A stretch of 64,000 nt of DNA, taken from assembly GCA_031400505.1 (NCBI GenBank), contig JANNPZ010000043.1, forward strand, positions 62,001-126,000. The letters run 5' to 3'. Origin of the DNA: JAIYDJ01 sp031400505 (GTDB taxonomy: Bacteria > Pseudomonadota > Alphaproteobacteria > Rhodobacterales > Rhodobacteraceae). The notes under the pieces were generated by a model, which saw only the letters and a program-made list of their open reading frames with translations, searched no databases and was not told where the DNA came from. This document shows, in pieces, positions 46,481 to 54,546 of this stretch (positions are counted from its first letter, which is position 1; each line of letters opens with the position of its first letter). The translations under genes and the position numbers were made by a program.

Positions 46481-47412
46481 CATGCGGTTGAAGGCCTTTC
46501 CTCTCGCAGCACGTAAAGCCCTGCCAGGATGATCACAACGATCCCGACCCAGCCGAGTGCATCGGGAATGTCACCCCAGAACATCCAGCCCCACATCAGG
46601 CCCCAGAACGCAAATGTGAACTCGAAAGGGGCCACGACCGAATTCTGCCCGATCCGGTAGGCTTGCGTCAGCAGCGTCAGCCCGACCGCCGCGATGGCCC
46701 CGCAGGCACACATCAGGGTAAGATCAACGGGCGTGGGCCAGGCCCAGCCCCGCGTCAGAAAGGCTAGGCTCGGGTGCGACAGCCCGACCCTTTCGCCGCT
46801 GCCGTACCACGCGGACAAGGCTGTTGCACAAAGCAGAAATGCCATGTTGCCCCAAAAGGCCATCGCCGCCGCCGTATCGCGGGTGCCCATGGTCCGCGCC
46901 AGGATCATCGACATCGCATAGGCCGCACCGCAGAAGATCGGCAGCAGGGCCGCCCAGTCGAACAGCGCCCCTCCGGGCCGCACCATGATCACCACCCCGG
47001 CAAACCCCGCCCCGACTGCTAGCCAGCGCCGCAGCGACACCGGCTCGCGCAGCATCACCACCGACAGCACGGTGATCATCAAGGGGGCGGTGAAATACAG
47101 CGCAACGGTCGTCGCCATCGGCAGCGCCGCGAGGGCCAGATAGTAGGCGGTATAGGCCGAAAAGTTCAGCACCCCGCGCCCCAGCATCGCAGGCCATCCC
47201 CGGCTGGCCAATGTTCGCAAGGTGCCGTCGAACCACCACACGATGGCCAGCATGAACGGAATCGCGGTGACGCTGCGCAGCACCATCGCCTGATGCAGCG
47301 GATAGTCCCCCGAGATCAGTTTCAGGATCAGATCCTGCACCGAAAACACAGCAATCCCCACGACAAGACACAGGATACCCGCGCGGTTGTTCTGGCTTTG
47401 AGGGGTGATCAT
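46480..47412 (-). CDS. DMT superfamily transporter (EamA type)
   Basis: This encodes 310 residues. About ten membrane segments are arranged as two EamA repeats: AGILCLVVGIAVFSVQDLIL to about residue 135, then ALLPIFCGAAYAMSMILART to WVGIVVIILAGLYVLRE. It should be an inner-membrane exporter with unknown substrate; similarity of layout to the 23576-24508 gene suggests paralogy. The ATG at 47412 follows AAGGGCGCAAAG; an upstream in-frame start at 47484 is possible. Confidence 0.88.
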   Translation of the reverse strand: MITPQSQNNRAGILCLVVGIAVFSVQDLILKLISGDYPLHQAMVLRSVTAIPFMLAIVWWFDGTLRTLASRGWPAMLGRGVLNFSAYTAYYLALAALPMATTVALYFTAPLMITVLSVVMLREPVSLRRWLAVGAGFAGVVIMVRPGGALFDWAALLPIFCGAAYAMSMILARTMGTRDTAAAMAFWGNMAFLLCATALSAWYGSGERVGLSHPSLAFLTRGWAWPTPVDLTLMCACGAIAAVGLTLLTQAYRIGQNSVVAPFEFTFAFWGLMWGWMFWGDIPDALGWVGIVVIILAGLYVLREERPSTA

Positions 47413-47493
47413 CTTTGCGCCCTTGAAGTGATTTGGCACGAGCCTAGGGGGGCCGCCCGACGCCGTCTGGGATGTTTCCGACACCGCCCAGGC

Positions 47494-48504
47494 TTAAACG
47501 GCGGCGATGGTGGCCGCCGTGTCGGGCATCCGCGCAAGGCTCGCCTCCAGATGCTGCACCCACTTTGGCCCCCGGCTGCGGGCATCCTCAACGGCCTCTT
47601 TCAGATCGTCAGGGCGGTCTTCTGCCAGAGCGCCAATCAGGAAAGCTGCCTGCGCGCGATCCTTGATCGACTTGATCCGGTCCGTCTTGCGCCGGTCCGC
47701 CACGATCAGCTTGTGAATGGCGAACCGTTCGGGGCGGGGGATCTGCACCAGAACGCCCGACCGGTAAAGTGCTGCCGCCTTGATCGGCTCGGCGATCAGG
47801 TAGTTCAGGAAATGCAGCGACTGCGCCGCAACGCCCAATGACGGCAGTTCGCGGATATCCTCGTCATCGCTGAACGATGGCGTCAGAAACTCGACCAGTG
47901 TGTTCGACCGGGTCTGTTTCCACCGCCAGATTGAACGGGAAAAGGTCGAAGGAACCGGCGCGAAATCGAGCACCTTGAATGTGTCGGGCAGCGAGGGTTC
48001 GACGTGATCCCCGACGGCAAGGCTCAGGCGCCCGAACTGTGCGATATCCAGATCGCCCGTCTGCATCATGTCGGTCTGCCGGAACCGGATGCCAAGCTCG
48101 CCCTCGTAAAGCCGGAACGCATGGGTGCCCACGATTGTCCCGCCCAGCCGGAAGGTGCCTGCCTTGGCCAGGGCAGACAGCAGCGATCCGGTCGCGGGAT
48201 CGGTCATCTGAAACCGCTCTGCCCGCAGCACGCGGATCAGGCGGCTGCGCTCTGCCGCGCGCAGTTTGGCGTCGGCCGCGAGGTCAACATGGCGCGCCAT
48301 GCGGGTCGCAAGCGCCTCGGAGTTTTCCCCCAGGTAACGCTTTCGGACGTCGTTTCCGCTGCGATAGACGTCATACCAGTAGCGCTTGCCATCCCGATCT
48401 TCGAGCCGGGGCGTTCCTATGATGTCGGAGGCCATGTCATCCAGCAGCGACCTGACAAGGTCCTGATAGGCGGCGTGCGAGAGAGAGCTGTGGTGGTCGA
48501 TCAT
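47494..48504 (-). CDS. GSU2403-type nucleotidyltransferase-fold protein
   Basis: This encodes 336 residues from ATG 48504 (MIDHHSSLSHAAYQDLVRSL). The middle contains the nucleotidyltransferase-fold core: a glycine-rich TFRLGGTIVGTHAFRLYEGE and the acidic QTGDLDIAQFGRLSL, which suits the D-x-D metal site. The C-terminal part (FAIHKLIVADRRKTDRIKSI, AQAAFLIGALAEDRPDD) resembles the helical partner region of toxin-type nucleotidyltransferases. The biological role is unknown. The frame is open up to 48606, but those codons read through two perfect palindromes, so the shorter start is preferred. It has its own transcription unit after the rplI terminator. Confidence 0.8.
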   Translation of the reverse strand: MIDHHSSLSHAAYQDLVRSLLDDMASDIIGTPRLEDRDGKRYWYDVYRSGNDVRKRYLGENSEALATRMARHVDLAADAKLRAAERSRLIRVLRAERFQMTDPATGSLLSALAKAGTFRLGGTIVGTHAFRLYEGELGIRFRQTDMMQTGDLDIAQFGRLSLAVGDHVEPSLPDTFKVLDFAPVPSTFSRSIWRWKQTRSNTLVEFLTPSFSDDEDIRELPSLGVAAQSLHFLNYLIAEPIKAAALYRSGVLVQIPRPERFAIHKLIVADRRKTDRIKSIKDRAQAAFLIGALAEDRPDDLKEAVEDARSRGPKWVQHLEASLARMPDTAATIAAV

Positions 48505-48508
48505 GAAA

Positions 48509-48598
48509 TGTACAACAAAGATGGGTTCTTGTTGTACATAGCACGGCTGCGCCATGCTTCCAATCGCCATGTACAACAAGTCACGCAATTGTTGTACA
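48509..48598 (-). promoter_or_regulatory. Two perfect inverted repeats TGTACAACAA-N9/10-TTGTTGTACA upstream of the nucleotidyltransferase gene
   Basis: The first pair has arms 48509-48518 and 48529-48538 (10-base spacer). The second has arms 48570-48579 and 48589-48598 (9-base spacer). All four 10-base arms are identical in sequence. The centres are about 60 bp apart. The first pair ends five bases upstream of the start codon, so it lies in the leader. The pairs could be operators for a repressor or RNA hairpins for autoregulation. Confidence 0.7.
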
Positions 48599-48610
48599 TG
48601 GGCCATCCAA

Positions 48611-48643
48611 CAAAAAACCGCGCGAGGTTGCCCCCGCGCGGTT
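48611..48643 (-). terminator. Rho-independent terminator after rplI
   Basis: The stem AACCGCGCG/CGCGCGGTT with a ten-base loop is followed on the minus strand by TTTTG. It ends the rpsF-rpsR-rplI operon and separates it from the palindrome-controlled gene. Confidence 0.85.
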
Positions 48644-48660
48644 CTGTAACTTAAACCCGA

Positions 48661-49245
48661 TCAGCGCGCGTCGCGCGGATCGAAATCGTTGGCGGCCCCG
48701 ATTTCGTCGAACAACTCGGCGATCTCGAAATCTGCAGCGGCTTCGGCTTCGGCTGCCAGATCCTGGATCGACTTGCCCGACGCTTGCAGCGTGGCCTCTT
48801 CGACCGAACGGGCGACGTTCAGCTGGATCTTCACCGTCACTTCGGGGTGCAGGACCACGGACACCGAATGGATGCCCAGTTCCTTGATCGGACGGTCCAG
48901 AACAACCTGACCGCGAGCGACCGTAAAGCCGCCCTCGGTGGCCGCATCTGCCGCGTCACGGGTGGTGACCGAGCCATAAAGCGCCCCGGCATCCGAGGCC
49001 GAGCGGATCACGATGAACACCTGACCGTCCAGTTTTGCGCCGACAACTTCGGATTCCTTGCGGGTTTCCAGATTGTGGACTTCCATCTGGGCCTTCTTGG
49101 CCTCGAAGGACTGGATGTTGCCGGCATTCGCGCGCAGCGCCTTGCCCTGCGGCAGCAGGTAGTTGCGGGCGTAGCCGTCCTTGACGTTGACGACTTCGCC
49201 CATCTGGCCCAGCTTGGCCACGCGCTGAAGGAGGATGACTTGCAT
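48661..49245 (-). CDS. rplI: 50S ribosomal protein L9
   Basis: This encodes 194 residues. The N-terminal RNA-binding domain has MQVILLQRVAKLGQMGEVVN and VKDGYARNYLLPQGKALRAN. A connecting helix follows, then the C-terminal domain (LYGSVTTRDAADA, GIHSVSVVLHPEVTVKIQLN). An acidic tail of about 45 residues (SIQDLAAEAEAAADFEIAEL) makes it longer than the usual 150 residues, as in other Rhodobacterales. It is the third gene of rpsF-rpsR-rplI. Confidence 0.98.
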   Translation of the reverse strand: MQVILLQRVAKLGQMGEVVNVKDGYARNYLLPQGKALRANAGNIQSFEAKKAQMEVHNLETRKESEVVGAKLDGQVFIVIRSASDAGALYGSVTTRDAADAATEGGFTVARGQVVLDRPIKELGIHSVSVVLHPEVTVKIQLNVARSVEEATLQASGKSIQDLAAEAEAAADFEIAELFDEIGAANDFDPRDAR

Positions 49246-49255
49246 ATCTATCTCC

Positions 49256-49483
49256 TCACTTCACGGCGTAGGGCAGCAGGGCGAGAAAGCGCGCGCGCTT
49301 GATCGCGCGGGCCAGCTCACGCTGCTTGATGGCAGAGACGGCAGTGATCCGCGACGGCACGATCTTGCCACGCTCGGAGATGTAGCGCTGCAGCGTGCGG
49401 GTGTCTTTGTAGTCGATCGCCGGTGCGTTGTCGCCCGAGAACGGGCAGACCTTGCGGCGGCGGAAAAATGGTTTGTTCGCCAT
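49256..49483 (-). CDS. rpsR: 30S ribosomal protein S18
   Basis: This encodes 75 residues beginning MANKPFFRRRKVCPFSGDNA with the family core IDYKDTRTLQRYISERGKIV and PSRITAVSAIKQRELARAIK. It binds with S6 on the 30S platform. It lies 20 bases after rpsF and 10 bases before rplI. AAAGGAT-like sequence precedes the start. Confidence 0.98.
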   Translation of the reverse strand: MANKPFFRRRKVCPFSGDNAPAIDYKDTRTLQRYISERGKIVPSRITAVSAIKQRELARAIKRARFLALLPYAVK

Positions 49484-49503
49484 GGTTTATCCTTTCTGCC
49501 TGA

Positions 49504-50022
49504 TCAACGACGCGGCGCGCCGCCAAAGCCTCCGCCAGCGCGGTCGCCTCCGCGGTCACCACCAAAGCCACCGCCACCCGAACGCTCGCCGCCAAAGCCG
49601 CCACGGTCACCGCCCCGGTCCGGGCGGTCGCCAAAGCTGCGCTCGCGCCGCTCGCCGCCACCAAAGCCACCTTCGGGCCGGTCGCCACGTTCGCGGTCGT
49701 CGCGCTTTTGCATCTGCACCGACGGGCCCTCGCCATGCTTGTCGACCTTGATGGTCAGCACGCGCATCACGTCGTCATGCAGACGCATCAGGCGTTCCAT
49801 TTCCAGAATGGCGGCCGGGGGCGCATCCGATTTCAGAAAGGCATAGTGCCCCTTGCGGTTCTTGTTGATCTTGTAGGCCATCGTCTTGACGCCCCAGTAT
49901 TCATGTTCAACGATCTTGCCGCCGTTGTCCGTGATCACTGCGGTGAAATGTTCGATCAGCGCCTCGGCTTGCGTATTCGACAAGTCCTGACGCGAGATGA
50001 AAACATGCTCATAAAGCGGCAT
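49504..50022 (-). CDS. rpsF: 30S ribosomal protein S6 with Gly/Arg-rich tail
   Basis: This encodes 172 residues from ATG 50022 (MPLYEHVFISRQDLSNTQAE). The ferredoxin-like S6 domain occupies about the first 100 residues (VEHEYWGVKTMAYKINKNRK, MRLHDDVMRVLTIKVDKHGE). The last 55 or so residues are a low-complexity tail rich in Gly, Arg, Asp and Phe (repeats like GGFGG, RGGDRGG), similar in look to RGG RNA-binding tails. S6 of Escherichia coli has a Glu tail instead. It is the first gene of the ribosomal operon. Confidence 0.96.
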   Translation of the reverse strand: MPLYEHVFISRQDLSNTQAEALIEHFTAVITDNGGKIVEHEYWGVKTMAYKINKNRKGHYAFLKSDAPPAAILEMERLMRLHDDVMRVLTIKVDKHGEGPSVQMQKRDDRERGDRPEGGFGGGERRERSFGDRPDRGGDRGGFGGERSGGGGFGGDRGGDRAGGGFGGAPRR

Positions 50023-50190
50023 GCGGTCTCCGTTCATTTTCAAGGCGCATTTCATAGGACGGGCAATGTCTTTCCGCGGCCCGTCCACGAGAGCCTGCGC
50101 CGGTTCATGGAATTGCGGAAAGATACGGTGTCCTACACAGATGCATAGGCCGTGGCAAGCAGAATGCGGACACTGCGGGCATTGTGCGGG

Positions 50191-50211
50191 TTCGAACATC
50201 CGCTGTTCGAA
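50191..50211 (+). promoter_or_regulatory. Perfect 7-7-7 inverted repeat upstream of yceI
   Basis: TTCGAAC (50191-50197) and GTTCGAA (50205-50211) flank a seven-base spacer. The element lies 79 bases upstream of the YceI start and 169 bases upstream of the divergent rpsF. It looks like an operator for a dimeric repressor; the regulator is unknown. Confidence 0.45.
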
Positions 50212-50289
50212 GTTGGCGAATTGTGCAGAGCCGGTCTGAGCGGCATTTTTGACCCACGTCCAACGTAGTGTTCCTGACAGGAGATTCGT

Positions 50290-50874
50290 ATGATCCGCCT
50301 CGCACCTTTGGCACTCGCCACTGCCCTGCTCGCAGCCCCTGCTTTCGCAGCGCCTGCGGCTTACACGATCGACAGCAGCCATGCGCAGATCGTGTTCAGC
50401 TACAACCACCTTGGCTATTCGACCGGCTACGGCATGTTTTCCGGGTTCGCAGGCGAAGTGAACTTTGATGCGGCCGATCCGGCTGCCTCGAACGTTTCGG
50501 TGTCCTTCCCGGTGAAATCGATGCTGACCGGTCTGGAAGCCCGGTTTCAACACTTCATGTCGCCCGATTTCTTTGATGCGACGGATGACGAGATGGTCAC
50601 CTTCACCTCGACGGCCGTGGAAGTCACCGGCGACAAGACCGGCAAGATCATTGGTGATCTGACGCTGAACGGGGTGACCAAGTCGATTGTGCTGGATGCC
50701 GTGATGACCAGCGAAGGGGCCTATCCGGCGCCGCCGTTCGAAGGCAAGCCGGCTGTCGGGTTCAACGCGACCACAACAGTGCTGCGCAGCGATTTCAACG
50801 TCGGTCAGTTCGCCCCCTTTATCAGCGATGAAGTTCAAATCAACCTGTCGTTCGAGGCGATGAAGCTGGATTGA
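50290..50874 (+). CDS. YceI family periplasmic protein
   Basis: This encodes 194 residues. The signal peptide is MIRLAPLALATALLAAPAFA. The lipocalin-like YceI barrel follows: YTIDSSHAQIVFSYNHLGYS, FPVKSMLTGLEARFQHFMSP, FDATDDEMVTFTSTAVEVTG, and TTVLRSDFNVGQFAPFISDE. Family members bind isoprenoid-type molecules in the periplasm and are often induced by stress. The convergent neighbour carries a second YceI domain fused to cytochrome b561, suggesting a shared pathway. A GAAA-loop terminator separates them. Confidence 0.92.
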   Translation: MIRLAPLALATALLAAPAFAAPAAYTIDSSHAQIVFSYNHLGYSTGYGMFSGFAGEVNFDAADPAASNVSVSFPVKSMLTGLEARFQHFMSPDFFDATDDEMVTFTSTAVEVTGDKTGKIIGDLTLNGVTKSIVLDAVMTSEGAYPAPPFEGKPAVGFNATTTVLRSDFNVGQFAPFISDEVQINLSFEAMKLD

Positions 50875-50908
50875 TCCTTCAAGCCGCGCAAACGACGCAG
50901 CCAAAACC

Positions 50909-50941
50909 AACGCCGCCCGAAGAAATTCGGGCGGCGTTTTG
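50909..50941 (+). terminator. Rho-independent terminator between yceI and the cytochrome b561-YceI gene
   Basis: A 13-bp perfect stem AACGCCGCCCGAA/TTCGGGCGGCGTT with a GAAA tetraloop is followed by TTG. It has A-rich sequence on its left, so it can act in both directions for the two convergent genes. Confidence 0.85.
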
Positions 50942-50943
50942 CG

Positions 50944-52131
50944 TTACGGTAGCCGGGTCGCTGTGACTTCGGCCACGACCTTGACACCAAAGCCGACCGA
51001 AGTCGTATCCGGATAGGATTGCCCCATCTTGTAGGCCCGCCGATCAATCTCGACGCGACCCGACATTGCGGCCTTGCCATCCACGATGGTCATCGTGAAC
51101 GGCATTTCCAGGGGCAGCGTCATGCCGCGCAGGGCAAGGGTTCCCGCAGCGACATAGCTTGTAGCGTCTGCACCGGGGGCAATGGCGGCCGAAAAAACCG
51201 CCGTCGGATGGGTCAGAACGTCAAAGAACTCAGTCTCTTTGGCCTGCTTGGTCACCGTTCCCAACGATAGGCTGGCAGTGTCGATGCTGACAGTGACCTG
51301 CCCGGTCCGGCTGGCCTCGTCGAACTGGATATCGGCTTGCCAGTTGGCAAAGCGGCCGTCGACATCGGTGCCCATCTGCGCGACCGTAAACGTGATGGTC
51401 CCGCTGTCTACCGACCAGTTACCGCCACTCGCCACCACCGGGGCAGGGGCCGCAACATCGACGGGTTTGACCAGTGACCACGCAAGCCCCGCCCCCGCCA
51501 GATAGACCACAACTGCCGTCAGCGCCGGCCCCGCCCCATGTGCCGAACGTGAAGGCACCGCCGGGGCCGTGGTGCCGCGCCACATCCGCATCAATGTCGC
51601 ATCGCGGTCGATCACATGATGCTTTACCGCGCCCGCAATGTGCAGCACCAGCGACAGCGCCAGCAGTTTGGTAAACACCCAGTGCAGCGAGGCCGCCAGC
51701 ATCGCCACATCGTCCGACAATGGAACAAACGGCAAGCCTTGCCCCAAGGGCCACAAGATCGGCGCATAGCCCGCAAGGGCTGCGTGACCCACCCACCCCG
51801 TCAAGGGTACCGCCAGTAGCGAGATGTAAAGCGTCCAGTGCACCACACTTGCCAAGGCCGTTTCCGCCCGCCGCTCGGGGTGCAGGGCAACGGGGCGTTC
51901 CTGCGTCAGCGCCCACAGGATGCGCAGGGCCGCCACACAGAACATTGCAACCCCCAATGTCTTGTGCAGCGAGAACAACTGCGCTTTCTGCGCCAGCGCG
52001 TCGGCGGTGTCATAGGGCAGGCGGTTGGCAATCAGCCCCAGTGGAAAGTTGGTCAAGATCAGCAGGGCCGTCAGCCAGTGCAGGCTGCGCGTCACTGCGC
52101 CAAAACTGTTTGATGAATTCATCAGTGCCAT
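50944..52131 (-). CDS. Cytochrome b561-YceI fusion protein
   Basis: This encodes 395 residues. The N-terminal 180 residues form a four-helix bacterial cytochrome b561 (SLHWLTALLILTNFPLGLIA, FSLHKTLGVAMFCVAALRIL, VVHWTLYISLLAVPLTGWVG, SLHWVFTKLLALSLVLHIAG), with histidines placed to bind two haems. A further membrane segment (TAVVVYLAGAGLAWSLVKPV) leads to a periplasmic YceI domain from about residue 235 (GTITFTVAQMGTDVDGRFAN, TEFFDVLTHPTAVFSAA). It may pass electrons between the quinone pool and a ligand held by YceI. The start at 52131 follows GGAGCCGCAA. Confidence 0.9.
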   Translation of the reverse strand: MALMNSSNSFGAVTRSLHWLTALLILTNFPLGLIANRLPYDTADALAQKAQLFSLHKTLGVAMFCVAALRILWALTQERPVALHPERRAETALASVVHWTLYISLLAVPLTGWVGHAALAGYAPILWPLGQGLPFVPLSDDVAMLAASLHWVFTKLLALSLVLHIAGAVKHHVIDRDATLMRMWRGTTAPAVPSRSAHGAGPALTAVVVYLAGAGLAWSLVKPVDVAAPAPVVASGGNWSVDSGTITFTVAQMGTDVDGRFANWQADIQFDEASRTGQVTVSIDTASLSLGTVTKQAKETEFFDVLTHPTAVFSAAIAPGADATSYVAAGTLALRGMTLPLEMPFTMTIVDGKAAMSGRVEIDRRAYKMGQSYPDTTSVGFGVKVVAEVTATRLP

Positions 52132-52284
52132 TTGCGGCTCCGTTGTTGCGTCCTGCTTTCCTTAACATGCCTTCTCGGCGCGACAGAGACATGTCGGCGC
52201 ACATCCGCTGTGCAAGACCCCCGCGAGCAGTTGCAGCAGCGCGGGCTTCCCGCTAATCGGGAAAAAAGATCGGGGAGGATCATC

Positions 52285-53220
52285 ATGAGCCGCGCATTCG
52301 TGTTTCCGGGGCAGGGCGCCCAGACCATCGGCATGGGCCGTGCCTTGGCGCAAGCCTACCCTGCGGCGCATGCCGTGTTCGAGGCGGTGGATGATGCATT
52401 GCGGGAAAAACTGTCGACGCTGATCTGGGACGGCGATCTCGAAACGCTGACGCTGACCCAGAATGCACAGCCTGCGCTGATGGCCACATCAATTGCCGCC
52501 CTTGCGGCACTCGAGGTGGAAGGGCTGGGCATGGCGCATGTGGCCTATGTGGCCGGGCATTCGCTGGGCGAATATTCAGCACTTTGTGCCGCTGGGTCCA
52601 TCCAGTTGGCCGATACCGCACGGCTGTTGCGGGTGCGGGGCCGCGCCATGCAGGCGGCGGTGCCGGTCGGGCAAGGGGCGATGGCGGCTCTCTTGGGCCT
52701 AGACTTTGCCACAGCCGCCGAAGTCGCAGCCGAAGCCGCTATGGGAGAGGTCTGTCAGGCCGCAAACGACAACGACCCTGCGCAAGTGGTGATCTCGGGT
52801 CATACGGCGGCCATCGAACGCGCGCTGGTCATTGCCAAGGCGCGCGGTGCAAGACGCGCGGTTCTGCTGCCTGTTTCAGCCCCTTTCCATTGCGCCTTGA
52901 TGCAACCCGCTGCTGCCGAAATGGCAGTTGCGCTGGCCGATGTCGCGATCCTTGCACCCCGCGTGCCGGTCGTTGTCAATGTCCGCGCCGCACCGGTAAC
53001 CGATCCCGCCGAAATCCGCGCCTTGCTTGTTGAACAGATTACCGGATCGGTGCTTTGGCGCGGATCGATACAGTGGATGGCGGACGCAGGTGTGACCGAA
53101 TTCTGGGAGATCGGGGCAGGCAAGGCATTGTCCGGCATGATCAAACGCATCACCAAAGGTGTCACGATCCGCGCGATTGGCACGCCCGAAGATATGGCTG
53201 CCCTCAACGCCCCGATCTGA
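52285..53220 (+). CDS. fabD: Malonyl-CoA:ACP transacylase
   Basis: This 311-residue enzyme loads malonate onto acyl carrier protein for fatty acid synthesis. It starts MSRAFVFPGQGAQTIGMG. The nucleophile S93 is in AGHSLGEYSAL, the conserved Arg in RLLRVRGRAMQ, the histidine in LPVSAPFHCALM, and the Gln/oxyanion part in PGQGAQ. The ATG at 52285 follows GGGGAGGATCATC. It is the first gene of fabD-fabG-acpP. Confidence 0.97.
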   Translation: MSRAFVFPGQGAQTIGMGRALAQAYPAAHAVFEAVDDALREKLSTLIWDGDLETLTLTQNAQPALMATSIAALAALEVEGLGMAHVAYVAGHSLGEYSALCAAGSIQLADTARLLRVRGRAMQAAVPVGQGAMAALLGLDFATAAEVAAEAAMGEVCQAANDNDPAQVVISGHTAAIERALVIAKARGARRAVLLPVSAPFHCALMQPAAAEMAVALADVAILAPRVPVVVNVRAAPVTDPAEIRALLVEQITGSVLWRGSIQWMADAGVTEFWEIGAGKALSGMIKRITKGVTIRAIGTPEDMAALNAPI

Positions 53221-53344
53221 CGCCACGTCATGCGGCGGGGTGCCTGTCTGCTTGTCCTTTTGAACAGGTGGTTCCTTTGCGCATGCACTGATATGTGATG
53301 CACAAAAAGGTAAAAGTTTTCACAAGCTAACTCAGGGGGACACC

Positions 53345-54082
53345 ATGTTTGATCTGTCAGGAAAATGCGCGCTGGTGACCGGAGCCTCGGGCGGCATCGG
53401 GGCGGAGGTTGCGCGGGTGCTGCACGCGGCGGGGGCGACTGTCGGGCTTTCGGGGACGCGGGTGGAACCCTTGCAGGCGCTGGCCGAAGAACTGGGGTCG
53501 CGAGCCCATGTCCTGCCCTGCGATCTGTCTGACAGTGACGCCGTTGACGGGCTCATCAAACAATCCGTCGATGCGATGGGGGCGGTCGATATCCTGGTGA
53601 ACAACGCCGGTATCACCCGCGACGGGCTGATGATGCGAATGTCGGATGACGACTGGCTGTCGGTGATCGAGGTCAACCTGAATTCGACGTTTCGCCTGTG
53701 CCGCGCCGCCCTGCGCGGGATGATGAAGGCCCGTTGGGGCCGCATCATCAACATCACGTCCGTTGTGGCGCAGGCGGGTAACCCCGGTCAGGTCAACTAT
53801 GCCGCCGCCAAGGCCGGGATCACCGGCATGTCGAAAAGCCTTGCCCAAGAGGTTGGCAGCCGGGGTATCACCATAAACTGCGTGGCCCCGGGTCTGGTCG
53901 AAACCCCGATGACGGCCAAACTGAACGAAGAACAGCGCGCCAAAATCCTTGCAGGCGTGCCGGTGGGCCGAATGGCAGTTCCACGCGAGATAGCCGCGGG
54001 CGTGCTGTATCTTGCAAGCGCCGAAGCGGCCTATGTTACTGGCGCCACTCTGGACATCAACGGCGGCGGCGATATGCTGTGA
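53345..54082 (+). CDS. fabG: 3-oxoacyl-ACP reductase
   Basis: This 245-residue NADPH-dependent SDR reduces beta-ketoacyl-ACP. The cofactor motif is CALVTGASGGIGAEVARVLH, with NNAGITRDGLMMRM next. The catalytic Ser is in INITSVVAQAGNPGQ, and Tyr and Lys are in NYAAAKAGITGM. The C-terminal VAPGLVETPMT and ATLDINGGGDML are standard. The start follows CAGGGGGACACC. It is 124 bases after fabD and 122 bases before acpP. Confidence 0.97.
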   Translation: MFDLSGKCALVTGASGGIGAEVARVLHAAGATVGLSGTRVEPLQALAEELGSRAHVLPCDLSDSDAVDGLIKQSVDAMGAVDILVNNAGITRDGLMMRMSDDDWLSVIEVNLNSTFRLCRAALRGMMKARWGRIINITSVVAQAGNPGQVNYAAAKAGITGMSKSLAQEVGSRGITINCVAPGLVETPMTAKLNEEQRAKILAGVPVGRMAVPREIAAGVLYLASAEAAYVTGATLDINGGGDML

Positions 54083-54204
54083 TTGTGGTGTTGCTTTGGG
54101 CCTGACCGCTTGTTATAGGCCCGCGACAACGCAGCAGGCTCTTTGGGCCGGGCGGGAACACTTGACAGCCGGATCCTCGGCGCAACGGTAAAAGAGGGAC
54201 TGAC

Positions 54205-54438
54205 ATGAGCGACATCGCGGACCGCGTGAAGAAGATCGTCGTCGAGCATTTGGGCGTCGAAGGCGACAAGGTTGTCGAGAACGCTTCGTTCATTGACGAT
54301 CTGGGCGCGGACAGTCTTGATACCGTCGAGTTGGTGATGGCTTTCGAAGAAGAGTTCGGGATCGAAATCCCCGATGATGCGGCCGAAACCATTCAGACCT
54401 TTGGCGACGCAGTGAAATTCATCACCGAAGCGGCCTGA
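54205..54438 (+). CDS. acpP: Acyl carrier protein
   Basis: This encodes 77 acidic residues. The phosphopantetheine attachment site is S37 in DDLGADSLDTVELVMAFEEE. Length, charge and the fabD-fabG-acpP context are typical of the fatty acid synthesis carrier. The ATG follows AAAAGAGGGACTGAC. A TTGACA at 54162-54167 could be the -35 of its own promoter, but no good -10 is at the right distance. Confidence 0.98.
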   Translation: MSDIADRVKKIVVEHLGVEGDKVVENASFIDDLGADSLDTVELVMAFEEEFGIEIPDDAAETIQTFGDAVKFITEAA

Positions 54439-54459
54439 TTTTTCAGGGATTTTCGGATC

Positions 54460-54485
54460 AAAGGGCACCCACTGGGTGCCCTTTT
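54460..54485 (+). terminator. Rho-independent terminator after acpP
   Basis: An 11-bp perfect stem AAAGGGCACCC/GGGTGCCCTTT with a three-base loop ends in TTTT. It lies 22 bases after the acpP stop. Confidence 0.9.
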
Positions 54486-54546
54486 GCATTTCCGGTTGCA
54501 CCTTTGACCCAAACGCGACAGTTTCTGGCCGGACAGGGGGGGCGCA

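Noticed and set aside
48505..48606. N-terminal extension of the nucleotidyltransferase gene
   Set aside because: The extra codons read through both perfect palindromes and do not look like the family; they are better explained as a regulatory leader.
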